Shown in pieces: positions 25,828 through 38,816 of a stretch of 64,000 bases of DNA. This DNA is from Acanthacorydalis orientalis (lineage: Eukaryota > Arthropoda > Insecta > Megaloptera > Corydalidae), in contig CM068322.1 of the NCBI GenBank assembly GCA_034766995.1, positions 10,724,310-10,788,309 of the forward strand, given 5' to 3'. How positions within the stretch are numbered: position 1 is the first letter of the stretch; every line of letters starts with the position of its first letter. Below the pieces are notes generated by a model. The model was not told where the DNA came from. It made no database searches and saw nothing but the letters and a program-made list of their open reading frames with translations. Both the position numbers and the translations under genes were made by a program.

Positions 25828-26362
25828 CGTATATGAATGTTTAATATGAAATCATGTGATTACATAGCTTATTTTAAAATTAATTTTTATATTTTCAATA
25901 AGGAATACTTAAATTACATGTTATCATGAGGACTTACCAATTCTTAGTAACTAGGAAAGATAACTTCCTTGTGAATAGAATGAAGTATCAAATGGAAAAA
26001 TATATTGTAAGGAATTAATTATTAGTTTACAATAAAAAATACAATTTCAAACATTTTTATCTTGCTTTTGGTTTCAATTACATCTTATAAAAATAAGTTC
26101 TTTTGTTTTTTATGTAATAATAATTAATCTGATGAATTATAGAAGTTATTTATATATCACGGTGACTGTTAGTGAATTATCTATAGTCCACATTTATGAA
26201 TTTTATGTATTTTTACATAACTGAAGTATTAATCGATAATATTAATATTGAAATAGATGTTCACGTTTATTTTCATTAACAGATGGTATATAAATATATT
26301 TAGGAGCCACTATTGTATTGTTTGTATTAATTAATTAATGTAGTTTTTATTATACTCTAAAA

Positions 26363-26460
26363 CAGCAATCGACAAAAAGCCTGCGGGTAACATTTAACCC
26401 GTGCCACTTCTTGTTCTACCCGATGGCATCCATTCCATTAGAACAGAATCTAATGGAATG
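26363..26460. mobile_element. GC-richer patch, possibly a hAT-type terminus, with a perfect hairpin
   Basis: CAGCAATCGACAAAAAGCCT followed by GCGGGTAACATTTAACCCG resembles the CAG..GGTCGGCAAA..GCGGGCC terminal style of hAT (Charlie-like) elements. At its right end is a perfect 12-bp inverted repeat (26431-26442 and 26449-26460) with a 6-nt loop. No opposite end or transposase was seen. Confidence 0.3.
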
Positions 26461-27963
26461 AAAATAAACTAAGAATTAATCTATCTGAAATTTACAACCT
26501 TGATTGGCTATAAAATCAATAAAACCTCAAATCATAGGAGATGAATGAAGTAATGAGAATATTCTAATTAATTTTGTATTTATAATAAACTAAATTAATT
26601 TGAAAAATGACACTGAAATGTATTTTGTACTGTTAATTTGTATTAAGTATAATTGTAGAAAATTAATATTGTATGCCAGATAATATTTATACCAGAAATA
26701 TCTGATTAGTTGTTCTAATGGATAATCTAAAAGTGTTTTTATTATTAGTTTCGGTAGGTATATTATATTCAAATAGGTATTAAAAATTGTCTCTATTTAT
26801 ACCTAATATATGCTTGTAAATATTAGAAAGAAATTTTAAATTAACATGGAAGAACTAAAAGGAAGAAATTTGTTAGGTTAACTACTTTTACAAATAGTCC
26901 AGACTTATTTTATTTCTAACATATAATATGATGATATTCATTACAAAAAAAGATTGTTTAAAGACATTCGTTGAGCTGCATACAGTTAGGATAGATTCCC
27001 ATATTTTTTAGGTTAGAATATTTGGACAATAGAATAGAATTTCTCGTTTGATCTGTTTTTTTACTATTGAATGGTTTGTAATGTAGACGATGATTTAACA
27101 TTAGTAATAACCATTATAATTTTACTTTATCGATTGTAGGCAAAATTTATTTTAGATAATTTGCGAAAACATTTCACACTTTATCAAAAAAGAAAGTTAT
27201 AAATTTCATATCTACTACCAGAAAAAGTCGTCTATTCTAAATACTAATTTTTATCAAAAGCTTCTCTAATTCAACATTTTCTTTAGCATTTGAATACATT
27301 TTTGAAAAAGAAACATTCGGTTTACTCAAGTATATTAAACGAAAAAGTACCATAAGCTCTTAAATATATTAATGATTTTTAAAATCATCAAAAAAGTATC
27401 CACATAAATCAATCCTTTTCAGAACCTTAATAAATTTAAATAACTTGAAAAATAAATCCTTATTTCTTAAAAAACTAACATTTCAAACCCTCGAACATTA
27501 CACTCATTTACATTCCTTAAAAATAAACATACAAAAAAACCTTTATACACTTAAAAGATGTTTATTGAACGAGATTTATTACAAACTTATTTATTTAAAT
27601 ATTCACAAAATACACTACACAAAAAGTATCTAAAACTTGAATATATTCCAAGACTACCTTTTTATAAGAAAAAACTCAAATATCTCTGTTTTATCAAAAA
27701 GATTTTAGCGTTGTTTTTTTTCTGAAACGCTACGGTGTATGTTGTATATTATATATCGTATCATATATCATATATGTTCTTTAATCCGCAAAGAGACCAA
27801 ATATAAAATACTATCGACATCTTTCCGATGCTAGCATTAACCTTTACGATTCAACTTTTATATAAACTGTTATTTGAGTTATAAGTTAAGAGATATTTAA
27901 TCGTGTGGAGAAGCATTTAAAAGGAGAGTGAAATAGTAAACATTTATATATCTATACGTTTAA

Positions 27964-27965
<2 letters not shown>

Positions 27966-28005
<40 letters not shown>
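27966..28005. repeat. (TA)n microsatellite
   Basis: About 40 bp of TA. Confidence 0.95.
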
Positions 28006-28007
<2 letters not shown>

Positions 28008-28480
28008 TACTTAATAAAGTAATAATTTAAAGATGAGGTGAAAATAAACTCAAATATTTTCATTCATAGTTTTAATGAAGTTCATAATTTCAGAATAATT
28101 TAAGAATAAAAGTATATAATTTTGAAAAGAGCTTTTAAATAAGTTATTTTCTATTTTATTTTATTATATTTAATAGGAAACAAACATATTATTACTATGC
28201 AAATGTGTCAATAAATTAGCCATATAGTAGAATTATATTATTTAATTTCATCGTAAATTTAATATGATGTGATAATAGATTTATATTGAACACATTTTGT
28301 CAAACATTAAACAGTATAATGTCTATTATGTTGTTCTATAGAGAATAAACAAATAAATTATTAATTTGTAAACTTTATTTTCAATGCAATTTAAATGCAT
28401 AAAAAAGATAGCTTTTAAAAAGTTGAATTATTAAATGTTTGTTATTACAATAATGTTAATTAACAATTTTAATTTAAAGT

Positions 28481-28530
28481 GTATATATATATATATATAT
28501 GTGTATATATATGTAGGTTTATATATATAT
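28481..28530. repeat. Interrupted TA/GTA microsatellite
   Basis: TA run, GTGTATATATATGTAGG break, TA run. Confidence 0.9.
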
Positions 28531-28654
28531 TAAAAAACAATACTTATATTTTTTAATCTCTAGTTTTAGATTTTAACTGAAAAAAATATTCTACTAATAT
28601 ATAAAAAAGATTAAGGATAATTACATTTTAAATGAATTTTACGTCAATGCAACA

Positions 28655-28683
28655 TATACGACAGTCATATCGACTGTCGTATA
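28655..28683. other. Perfect inverted repeat, 12-bp arms
   Basis: Arms TATACGACAGTC and GACTGTCGTATA are separated by 5 nt in otherwise AT-simple sequence. The function is unknown. Confidence 0.85.
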
Positions 28684-28770
28684 AGGTATTATTAGTTATC
28701 ATTATAAACAGAATAAATTAATTATGCAACATTTTTGCAAGTTATGTACTATTAATTTAAAAAATTAAAT

Positions 28771-28806
28771 TTATATATATTTATATATATATATATATAT
28801 ATATAT
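28771..28806. repeat. (TA)n microsatellite
   Basis: TA run with one TTTATA break. Confidence 0.9.
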
Positions 28807-29812
28807 CATATTTAAAAGCTGCTTCAGAGAGTTTTAAATTTGTTTTTTTTTATATATATAATTCCTACATAAAGGAAAAAACTTTAGTTTTGTTACATTC
28901 TTACTTTAATTTGTTTTGGGAATTACTATATTAGATATGTGAATATTACTATTTCTTTAAAATTGGAGTCAACATTTTATACAAAATACAAATTTATTTT
29001 AATTAATAAATTATTTTTTTATGTATTTAAAAGAATAAAAATATAATTTAAAAATGATTTCATTCTATCTTACAATAAAAAGAGAAAAATTAAAATATTG
29101 TAACAGATTAAATGTACAGTTAAAATAAAAAGTGGTTGAGTTATAATTTGAAATCTGAACAAATCTCGAGAAAATGTATTCGTATACATCGAACAAAAGC
29201 AAAATAATGTGTTGTATTTAAAAAAGGATCGTGGGTAAATCAACGTGGTTCTTTTAGTTCTTTTCACAGATGTCAGATTTCTGTACGGAAAAAAATACAG
29301 ACGTTTCAACAGTAAATGACCCATGTAATTCTTAAGTTTGCCTTTGTTGTTTCTAATACAAATTGAAACGCAACAATATTACTCGTATGTCTATAATACA
29401 CATGCGAGAGAACACAGTGCTCACTTAGACAGGGACATTTATTTGATCTGACTTCACCATTTAGTTGAACTGAAGCGTTTGTAGGTAGTCGCTTCTTCGT
29501 TAGAACTGAAAAAAATCTGACGAAAAACTAGTCTAATCTGGTCATTTAATTAAATCCGTAAGTGTATTTCTTCGGCCATAAGTCGGTAGGCTGTTCACTT
29601 ATTTTTTTATTTAGAAAAAGAAACAGTTTGTATTCCACTAGACTAAAGATCTTGATTTCTTGTAATGATAATATGATTAGTCAATTTATTCCTTGATAAT
29701 ATAATGACTATATACTCAACTAGATTTTTATATAAATCTAAATATCAACGATATCTCAATTGCAATTTATTTCTATTACATTTTTATGTACATAATATTA
29801 TTTTATTGTGTA

Positions 29813-29814
29813 TT

Positions 29815-29895
<81 letters not shown>
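29813..29895. repeat. (AC)n(TA)n microsatellite
   Basis: About 14 bp of AC followed by about 70 bp of perfect TA. Confidence 0.97.
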
Positions 29896-29898
<3 letters not shown>

Positions 29899-31391
29899 TT
29901 TAGAAAAAAGTATAAAAATTGGAGAAATATATTAAGTATTATCATAAATATATTTATGGTAAATTTAACTCAAAAATAAGCTAATATACGTTATTATATA
30001 GCATTTTTAACTTAAACAAAAATTTAGTTTATAATAAGATGATTATAATTCAAAGATATACATTTATTAATATTTGTACAAGATAAACAAATAATAAACC
30101 AAATCCAAAATAAAACTTGGATGAAAATTATTAAGAATCTAGGAATCCACACTTTTCATAAAATACTTATAATTTCCCCAATATTATATTTATTATCTAT
30201 AGCTGATCTCTTACGGAACTTAAATAAATTTTATTGAGAATTTTCAGTATTCGTGTCCGATATATATTGAAAAACTGAAGGTTAAGGGAAAAGGTTCTAT
30301 GAAAACAATATAGAGATAATAATTATAAAATATAATTAGTAAATTTAATATATACTAATAAATATAATTCGGGAGGATTATGTAAAGAAATAATTTTAAA
30401 TTAAAAGAAATCGTATGTAAGTTTATCTATTTACCAGTTTATCACAGAAGTTACACGACGGATAATGAACTAGGCATGTTATTCCCACTATATCAAATCA
30501 ACCATCGAACATATCGAGACCTGTATTATAATTTGAGGCTGTATATTTTCTGTAAGAGTTAGGGAGGAATTTGTATGTGACAGAAGAGTAAATATCCAAA
30601 CTTATATAGTTATGTTAGTTAAACTATTACTTGAAAATGAATTTGCGAAAAAAATACTAAAACAACAGGAGACTATGGATTATTTCTATCAGTAAGATTA
30701 TGTATTACACATCACGAATATGTACGATGTAATTTGCGGATAATTGATTCAAATTCTAAATATCCTTTCCTCGCATTAAATACTTTTGACAATTTTTTAA
30801 GACCAACACCCAAAAATATTATTCACAGTCGTGACTTAAAGTAGAAGAAAAATATTTCGAAAATGTAAAAAAAATCTGTTTTTTTTTAAAAAAAAAATTA
30901 ATTGTATGCGGATATAAAACAAAGCCAATAAAAATCTAGAGATAGCTTCACCAAATAGAATATAGTCCAATAAGAGGTACGTTGTTGGGATATGCTGGAG
31001 TCTGCTGGTGAAATTGTAAAATGCGGCTCTATTGGAAGACTTTAAAAAATGCTCTACCACTTAGTGAAAACCTCGATCCACGAAGGAACTATAGTATTCG
31101 ATTTGTGTGAGAAGACCCTCTCCCGTTTCCAATGCGAGGTAGGAGGCGAGTAGGAGGTACCGATTACACAAGGTAGAAAAATAAATAATCAAGTAAACAT
31201 GTATTATAAATATTAAAAATATGTACTCATTTTCTTTATTTCATAATTTTGGTAATTCTTATAAAACTTAATGGTGTCTAATAGTTTTCAGTATTAATTT
31301 ATAAATTTATTATGTCTAGGAATCAGTGACAAATTTAAATTATTTTTTTTCAAAATGATAATTTCGTCAAATATTTTCATATTTATCAAAT

Positions 31392-31392
<1 letters not shown>

Positions 31393-31424
<32 letters not shown>
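31393..31424. repeat. (TA)n microsatellite
   Basis: TA run of about 32 bp. Confidence 0.93.
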
Positions 31425-31427
<3 letters not shown>

Positions 31428-31808
31428 GTGTACCCTTTATGATTTGTTTATACAAATAATAAATAAAAAATATATTTAAATTTGTACATGCAATTAGTTA
31501 AACTTTTCAACAAAACCGTTTCACTCTATTGTGAAATGAATATAAAGTGAGTATTTTATTTTAGCTTGAACGCTACTTAACATGAAAACAAATATGCTAT
31601 TCTGTTAACATACCATTTCGTTGTGTTATAATTACAACTGTAAATAATTTTGATTTCATACTATATTTCATTTTGCTTGTGGTATTATTATTTCCATTAT
31701 GAGTGGACTTACATCATATATTACAAACATTCATATCTAAGTATACATATAGCTTACATGTATGTGTGTGCAGCCACACATGTAAACATGTATGTTATGT
31801 TATATCTA

Positions 31809-31861
<53 letters not shown>
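31809..31861. repeat. (TA)n microsatellite
   Basis: TA run of about 50 bp preceded by TCTATCTA. Confidence 0.95.
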
Positions 31862-31863
<2 letters not shown>

Positions 31864-32963
31864 AAATATTTGTTTCAAAAGTATTCAGGAGTAATGCGTT
31901 GTTGATGTATAAATATTTTCAATTTCCGATTTTATTGTAACATTCATTCGTATTTTTAAAGAATATGTATAGAGCATTATAAAAAAACGTTTAAATAAAA
32001 TATAAAAAAACATTTTAAGGAGCAGGATATACATATCAGTTCAAAATTGCCATCAAAAAAGCATTTGTAGCACTATAAATAATTTAATTAATTTGTGCAA
32101 ATTAAAAAAAAATATTTTAGACTATTTCTTGTTCTGAAAACACATTTTAAACGAACCTTAAATTTTACCACCAGTTTTCAATGTTCCTTTACTTATTAGT
32201 TATTTTAAAAAGTATAATTTCTTTCTACAAAGTTTAAAAATAATTATTTCTAGAAAGTAAAAAACAACAACTAGAAAAGTTAACATCAATTTTTCATGGT
32301 TTATTTACAGATTTTTGCTCGTATTTTAATATTTGTTAATCTTTTCTTAGTAACTGATAACTGATAATTTTATTTTTATTTACCATTCTTTTCTTTATTA
32401 TGTAATACAAAGTTTACTTCTTTCCTTTCTACTTATACAACTTTTCTTTAACATATTAAGTATATGATTAGAAAGGTAACAGTCACATAACAGAACACTT
32501 TTTTTAAAAAAAAATAAATTAATTCACCACTTAAGTCATAATTAAGTCATCACTTTTACTTTTCATTTAACTTTTAAGTTCTTAATACAACTAAATAATA
32601 TATTTAAGAAACTTTATTATAATTAAGAATGCATCTCGCGATAAAAGAAGAAAGAGAGACCTCTTTACAATAAAAAAAAACTTTTATTGATAGATAATTT
32701 ATATTATTCATAACTCATAAACCCTGTCATTCGTTTATTAAAATCTATCTGAGGATGACACGTATTAAAAGTACTGAAAATAGAAACTCAAGTAATCCAT
32801 AGATTATTAAGTTATCGTCTAATTGTTGTAATAATTATTGTTGTGGATACTGATTTAAAGATTGATATTTTTAGGATAACAGATTTAAGCGTACCTTCTG
32901 AAAATTGAGGTCAAATCAATAGATTTTATACCATTATAATTTCATTTCAAATCGCACAACTGT

Positions 32964-32967
<4 letters not shown>

Positions 32968-33025
<58 letters not shown>

Positions 33026-33095
33026 ATACGAATATATGTGTATATGTAAATTTATATATATGTATATGTATATACATGAATATGTATATATATAT

Positions 33096-33175
<80 letters not shown>
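32968..33175. repeat. 208-bp TA-rich microsatellite block
   Basis: TA runs on both sides of a TATG/TACA-interrupted centre. The overlapping ORFs on both strands are artefacts. Confidence 0.97.
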
Positions 33176-33177
<2 letters not shown>

Positions 33178-33834
33178 GAGATATCGTATTTTTACTCCCT
33201 GTTAAACACTGTATAGTAGTTTTTATCATTCCATAAATTAATGGATATTACTATAATCGTTCAAATTCAATTTCTGACCATTTGGAATTATTTTACATCA
33301 AAACCTAATACTTAAGCAATTCTCAGACTATTTTAGCGAACTTAAAATTAAATTTTTCTAACAGCAAACAATTTAAATATGAAAAAAAATATTTTCTCTT
33401 AGTGTCATTCTTCTTTTTTGAACATTTTTATTTGCTAAATAGAATAATTGTCAAAAATCTGAATTAACTTTTACAATTTTTATCAGCAAAATTTAGTTTT
33501 CATCAGTATTAAATAACTTTCATGAAGTGCAAAAATATATTTATATATTACAATCATTTAGATAAAAATAGTTTTGATAATGTTTTATTAAAAAGGAAGC
33601 TATTGATTTAACAGATCATAATTTATAATTTAATTAGTTTTTTTTAATAATAATTTAAGTATAATATAGATAATCAATGCTTAACACCTTTTTATTTACT
33701 ATTTTAATATTTTAGAAATATGTCATACTAAAATAGAAGCATATTCAGAAATTGATTATGTTAAACTTAAAAATTATAAAATGTATATAAAGTTATTTGC
33801 AATAACAAATATGAAGTGATAAACACACACACGG

Positions 33835-33835
<1 letters not shown>

Positions 33836-33902
<67 letters not shown>

Positions 33903-33926
33903 ATATGTGTGTGTGTATGTATGTGT
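33836..33926. repeat. (TA)n(TG)n microsatellite
   Basis: About 65 bp of TA, a TTTATA break, more TA, then TGTGTGTGTATGTATG. An ACACACACAC run lies just upstream. Confidence 0.96.
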
Positions 33927-34224
33927 TTACCATAGTCAGTATTGAGTCGAACATGTTTTTTTCGATAAGTCCTTTCAGATTGTCCTGACAAATCTTTTAT
34001 ACTTCAATGATACGAAGCTGGCGCCTGGCTAGTATCTCCTTATCTATCTAAATCTCAAATCTTACTTGTCCATCTTCAATAAATTACTTTTCTAATGCAA
34101 TCTTTTATCATTTAAGTATATTCGCACGTTTGAATTTATCTTTTGCTTTCTTTTATTTTGTTATCGACAAACTCTCATAAAATTAATGTCTTATCCTATT
34201 TTGATTTATATTAGTTTGTTTTTG

Positions 34225-34248
34225 TATATATATATATATATATATATT
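34225..34248. repeat. (TA)n microsatellite, short
   Basis: About 24 bp of TA. Confidence 0.9.
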
Positions 34249-35149
34249 TCTTTAATTGACTGTATAATTATATTGTATAAAATATATTTTTTATGTACAT
34301 TTTTAATCATTACATTAAAATTTCTCATTGTTTGGTTGGTACATACCTGAAAATTGGTAATTATACTAATAATATGCTGAGAAATATTTGTAAAAAATAC
34401 TTAATAAAAAAAAAATTATTAATAATCAAATGAATATTATTATTTTAAAATGTTTGTTAATTATTTGGTAAATAAATTATCAAATTTGTGACAAAAATTG
34501 ATTACAATTTAAGATAATCATACAATAAAAAAATATATGGCACATCAACCAACAACTCGTGGTATACTAGAGCGTCGAACCACTTTGGATGCGAAATACT
34601 GATCTGTAATTATTACTGTTGTTTTTTTAAAGCATTCTGCTTGTAAATATCTGTTTGAAAAATGACCAAGAAGCTAACATAAAACACAGAATTTCAAATA
34701 CTATTGTCTGCATATATACTTATATTACATTTATTACTTTTCAAAAAAGGCTCTTCAATAAATTTACTTCATTGCTTATGCTCTTTGAACATTGGAAAAC
34801 TCTTTTTTTCTAAATCAGAAACAGAAAACAACAAGATTTGTTTAAATATGTGTCTTATATTGTTGACAAAGATCTATAATTTAACAGAAATTTATAATTT
34901 TGGAAATAAAAAGAAATTAAAAAGTGTTCAGTTATCAAAATAATGTAATTGACATAACGATTTTTTACACAAATATTAATTCTCAGTCATTTCAATATAG
35001 TAACATCATCTTAATAAATATTTTTATTGCACATTTCTAATTATTTTTGTTCACTTCTAATGAGTAAATAACTGAAGTATTATGATAATATTGTTTTTTA
35101 TTAAATCAAACCTTAATAATGGAAAAATACTGAGCTTAATTTGAAAAAG

Positions 35150-35860
35150 TATAAAATAGTGAGATTACAGATAAAAAGAGTTTATATTTCAAAGCATGTT
35201 TAGTAATAGCAGTGAGTCTACAATATACGCATTGACGGTAGGGATGAATCCTCATTCGACGAGTATTCTTCACACCAAGCCAGATTTTCAAGTTTGGGAA
35301 GAGAAAGAAGTCGCACGAGGCCAAGTATGGAGAATAGGGTGGATGAGGAATCAATTAAAATCCTAGTTCGTGAAGTTTTACCATTGCTACAGTCGATTTA
35401 TGGGACAGTGCGTTGTCCTGGTGAAAGAACACTTTTTTGTGCGCCAATCTTGACCGTTTTTGATTCAGATCTTCTTTCAGACGGTCCAATTATGTTACAT
35501 AATATGCTCTTGCTATTGTTTTTCCCTTCGTAGAGTAGTCAAACAGGATGATTCCTTGGGAATCTCAAAAAAAAAACAGTGGCCATAACCTTCTCAGCCG
35601 ACAAAACAGTCTTCACCTTCTTCAGTGCACTTTCACCAATCGATATCTACTACTTCGACTCAGGTGTGCAGTGGTGGATCCATATTTCATCCACGGTAAT
35701 GAATGAACGCAGAAAGGCTTGGTCATTTTTTTTCCATTTTTGTGACAACTGCTACAATGCTCAAACATCTATAGAACAACGCGTCGCTTCTGGCTGATAT
35801 TTCGTCTATGATAGTTTGAAAAGTGACAGTTGATATCCTTGATGTTACCAAACGAATAGT
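35150..35860 (-). pseudogene. Decayed mariner transposase (SETMAR-type, catalytic region)
   Basis: The minus strand holds the DDD catalytic part of a second mariner family in several frames. From the right: a TVDEIWIHH block (about 35678-35702, first Asp), a VLSAEKVMATVF block, a HQDNALSHKS block (about 35400-35425, second Asp), then HPPYSPYLASCDFFLFPNLK (about 35290-35350, third Asp). The canonical SPDL motif here reads SPYL. Frameshifts (including a T10 run on the minus strand near 35570) and at least two in-frame stops inactivate it. The N-terminal HTH part was not recognised and no clear TIRs were seen, so the ends are approximate. Its GC content is well above the flanks. Confidence 0.88.
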
Positions 35861-36238
35861 GGCGTCATATCATAGAAATTTACCAAACTTATCAAACAAC
35901 CCACGTATTTACTGCTTGTACCGTATCTCAAACTGTAGATTTTTCATTTTTTAGATATTTATATTTATTTAAATTTGAATAACTAAAGAATTAATGACAG
36001 ATATACAAGTAGTCTTTTAATGTTTTGCACTTTTTTAAAATACAGAAAGATATATATTACGATATTTTAATTTATATTTTATAGCCGGACGGTAATGACA
36101 TTAGTTATCGACGCACCCTTAAACCTCAAATAACTAACACCCCCTTTTATAACAATTATATCGAATAAGAACGATTACGTTTTTAGCTTAATTATAATTC
36201 TTATCTATACTTAACGGATTCAGATAAAAATATGATAT

Positions 36239-36242
<4 letters not shown>

Positions 36243-36284
<42 letters not shown>
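36243..36284. repeat. (TA)n microsatellite
   Basis: About 42 bp of TA. Confidence 0.95.
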
Positions 36285-36287
<3 letters not shown>

Positions 36288-37276
36288 ATGAGCGTTATTT
36301 CGTAATATTTATAATTAAAATTAAGAATTTTAGTGAAAGAAAAATCTTTCCCAGTGGGTAATATTAACAAGGAAGATAATAAATGTACTGGATAAAAGCC
36401 CGCTACCCATTTTCCATAAAAGAGATAGAAAATTATTCGGCTTTTAATGAATATTACTGCAGGTGTACGGTCTTACACTCTTTTATTTTTTTTCCTTAAG
36501 GGCAATAAAAAAATGTTTCGTCTCAATTTATACTACACTGTTTTTACTTTTTTCTTATTTATTTCCAACTTATAAATAAAATATTTTTAGTTATTTAATA
36601 TTTAATACTTAAATAATCGTTAACTCTTGCTTTTATATGTAATAAAAAAATGTGTAAAAAGCATTTAAAAGAAAAATTTTTCATCCGAAATTTTCGTAAT
36701 AATGATCAAATTAGGGTTTATTTATCAAAATTACTACAACACAATTCAACATTAACTTAGACATTCTGTATAATTATAAAGGTTTTGAACGTGATTCGTG
36801 CACGCACGTCAACACAACCGACCGACGAGCATCGTGCCGCCATTCTATACGGCTTGTTCGTGGATTCCGCTTCGTTTTGAAATATTAATAACTCGACGTT
36901 GGTGTTCGTCTTCCTCTGCCACGGAAATACGTCGCTCACGTTTTTATTACGATTTGAGACGAAACTCACATACATACATATATAACGTCATGTGTCTTAT
37001 CCACGTGCTACGAGGATACCAAGCGATGAGATCAGAACCCAAGTACTGCCGGGATGTATCCTGTTCGTATATTCTTTTTTGTTTCAGTTTCTTGTGCGTG
37101 CTCTTTCGACGTCTAGCTTTTTCATTATTTTTTTCTATACTTTCGGCATAAGGGATGTTTTTAATCTAAATTATTTTATAAGTTTTGAAAAAATCAAACA
37201 ATATATCGTAATAAGTTTCACTTATAAAAAACCTTGCCCATTTGTGGAAATTTACTTTCATATAACTGTACGTTTG

Positions 37277-37277
<1 letters not shown>

Positions 37278-37326
<49 letters not shown>
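37278..37326. repeat. (TA)n microsatellite
   Basis: About 49 bp of TA. Confidence 0.95.
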
Positions 37327-37331
<5 letters not shown>

Positions 37332-37939
37332 ATGAAAGAAATCTGTGCTAAAAATAATTCAGTAAAGGATATTTCTATTTGAACAAGATTCGAAAAATCG
37401 ACAAAAAACCGTAATATTAAAACATAGCATTCCCCGAAAAGCTCTGTGCAAATATCAGAATATTAGGTACATAATGATGCAGTTTCTGTTCGGAAAATTT
37501 AGCACATCATAATACAATTATTACGTATCATTAGTTACAATTTTGAATTGTTTAGAGTATGAGTGTGTTCCAGGATCGATAAATGCATTCAATCTTCGAT
37601 ACGTTAAAAATTAATAATTCTATATATATTCTAAAAATAAAAATAATATAGAAATTTCGGTCAACTGATTTTTCTTATTTTATATAATAAAATAAATATT
37701 TTTCAACCTTTCTTCTATTTAATATTATAATTAGTATATTAAACAGAAAGGTTGTACTGGTAGTCTTCGTTTTTTTGGATCGGCTAAATGTCTGAGCTAA
37801 ACTCCTGCAACTAATTTTAGCACGTGTATAATTTTCAAGTAAATGTTGAAGATTAATTTTAAATCCGATTTATGTTCTATTTATATTTGTTTTTAGACAG
37901 AACGTCGTTTATAACTTTAGTATATTTACGTTTATTTGT

Positions 37940-37945
37940 TATATA

Positions 37946-38019
<74 letters not shown>

Positions 38020-38050
38020 CATATACATAAATATATATATATATACATAT
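37940..38050. repeat. (TA)n microsatellite with regular TACA breaks
   Basis: About 110 bp of TA interrupted by ACATA roughly every 20-30 bp. Confidence 0.96.
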
Positions 38051-38464
38051 TATTTTTATGTGTTTCTAAGTTCTAAAAAATGTTTAATTTTATTTTTGGT
38101 CCTTTCTTTTTAATGTAAGTGATAAAAATGAGAATAAAAGAATTATTTTCAACATTCTTACAAACCTAAAATTATATAACTCGTCAAAATAAAGAGAATC
38201 TATTAAACGAACAAATAAAATTAAATAGCAATGCTTTATTTTATACCCTAAGTTTATAAATCACACCCACTCAAGAATGTACATAAATAAAAGTTAAAAG
38301 TAGTCTCCATAATTTACCTGAAGATAATGCTGAAATTAGTAGTGGAGAACTGACAATTAATTGATACAAAATGACAAATATTACAACATTGTAAAAGGAA
38401 CACAAGTATTAAAACATACAATTATATTATTATCAGAAAGTGTGTAATCTTTTAACAAAAAATG

Positions 38465-38695
38465 AGGTGTGAAATATAGGAAACATCATTTTTACAAACA
38501 CATTTTTTACTCACCCAACAAACATAAAAGTGTGTTATCATCAAAAAAAGTTCAATAATTTATTACTGATAAATTTTGTTCATATATGCCTCTCCAAAGT
38601 GTTAAAGTATAGAGATTTTTTGTAACTTAACACTCCGAGAATGTTACAATACATTACTATCGAAATGTATACAAGAAATAATCAATTATTGAAGA
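38465..38695. repeat. Rep-A inverted pair
   Basis: The left part (about 38465-38590) matches the family on the minus strand: ACTCACCCAACAAACATAAA, then ATCAAAAAAAGTTCAATAAT. The right part (about 38600-38695) matches on the plus strand: TTTTGTAACTTAACACTCCG, then TATCGAAATG and AAGAAATAATCAATTATTG. Confidence 0.5.
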
Positions 38696-38816
38696 ATACT
38701 GTGGGATATGAGAGACAAATAGCATTTATACTTTCCAAAAAAAATAATTATACCCAATTAACATATCTGTATTGTTCAAAAAAATCAGAGAATAATTTAA
38801 AAAAATGCTGTTTATA

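Larger units (their letters stand above)
26461..35149. other. AT-rich stretch without a supported gene
   Basis: A long block of simple AT-rich DNA with TA tracts (listed). Slightly GC-richer patches at 29390-29600, 30950-31170, 34015-34080 and 34550-34610 contain no ORF or repeat that I recognise. A perfect short palindrome is at 28655-28683. Confidence 0.5.
35861..38464. other. AT-rich stretch with a GC-balanced island at 36785-37150
   Basis: TA tracts at 36243, 37278 and 37940 (listed). Segment 36785-37150 has near-balanced composition and many CpGs (GACCGACGAGCATCGTGCCG, CGTCGCTCACG). It lies upstream of the leftward host exon and could be a promoter or first non-coding exon of that gene, or of an unseen neighbour. 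ORFs on both strands there show no family resemblance. Confidence 0.4.

Noticed and set aside
34325..34360. GGTTGGTACATACC, considered as another HTH-only mariner end
   Set aside because: Only the first few bases match. The AATAATTGCGG part of the terminal repeat and any second end are absent.
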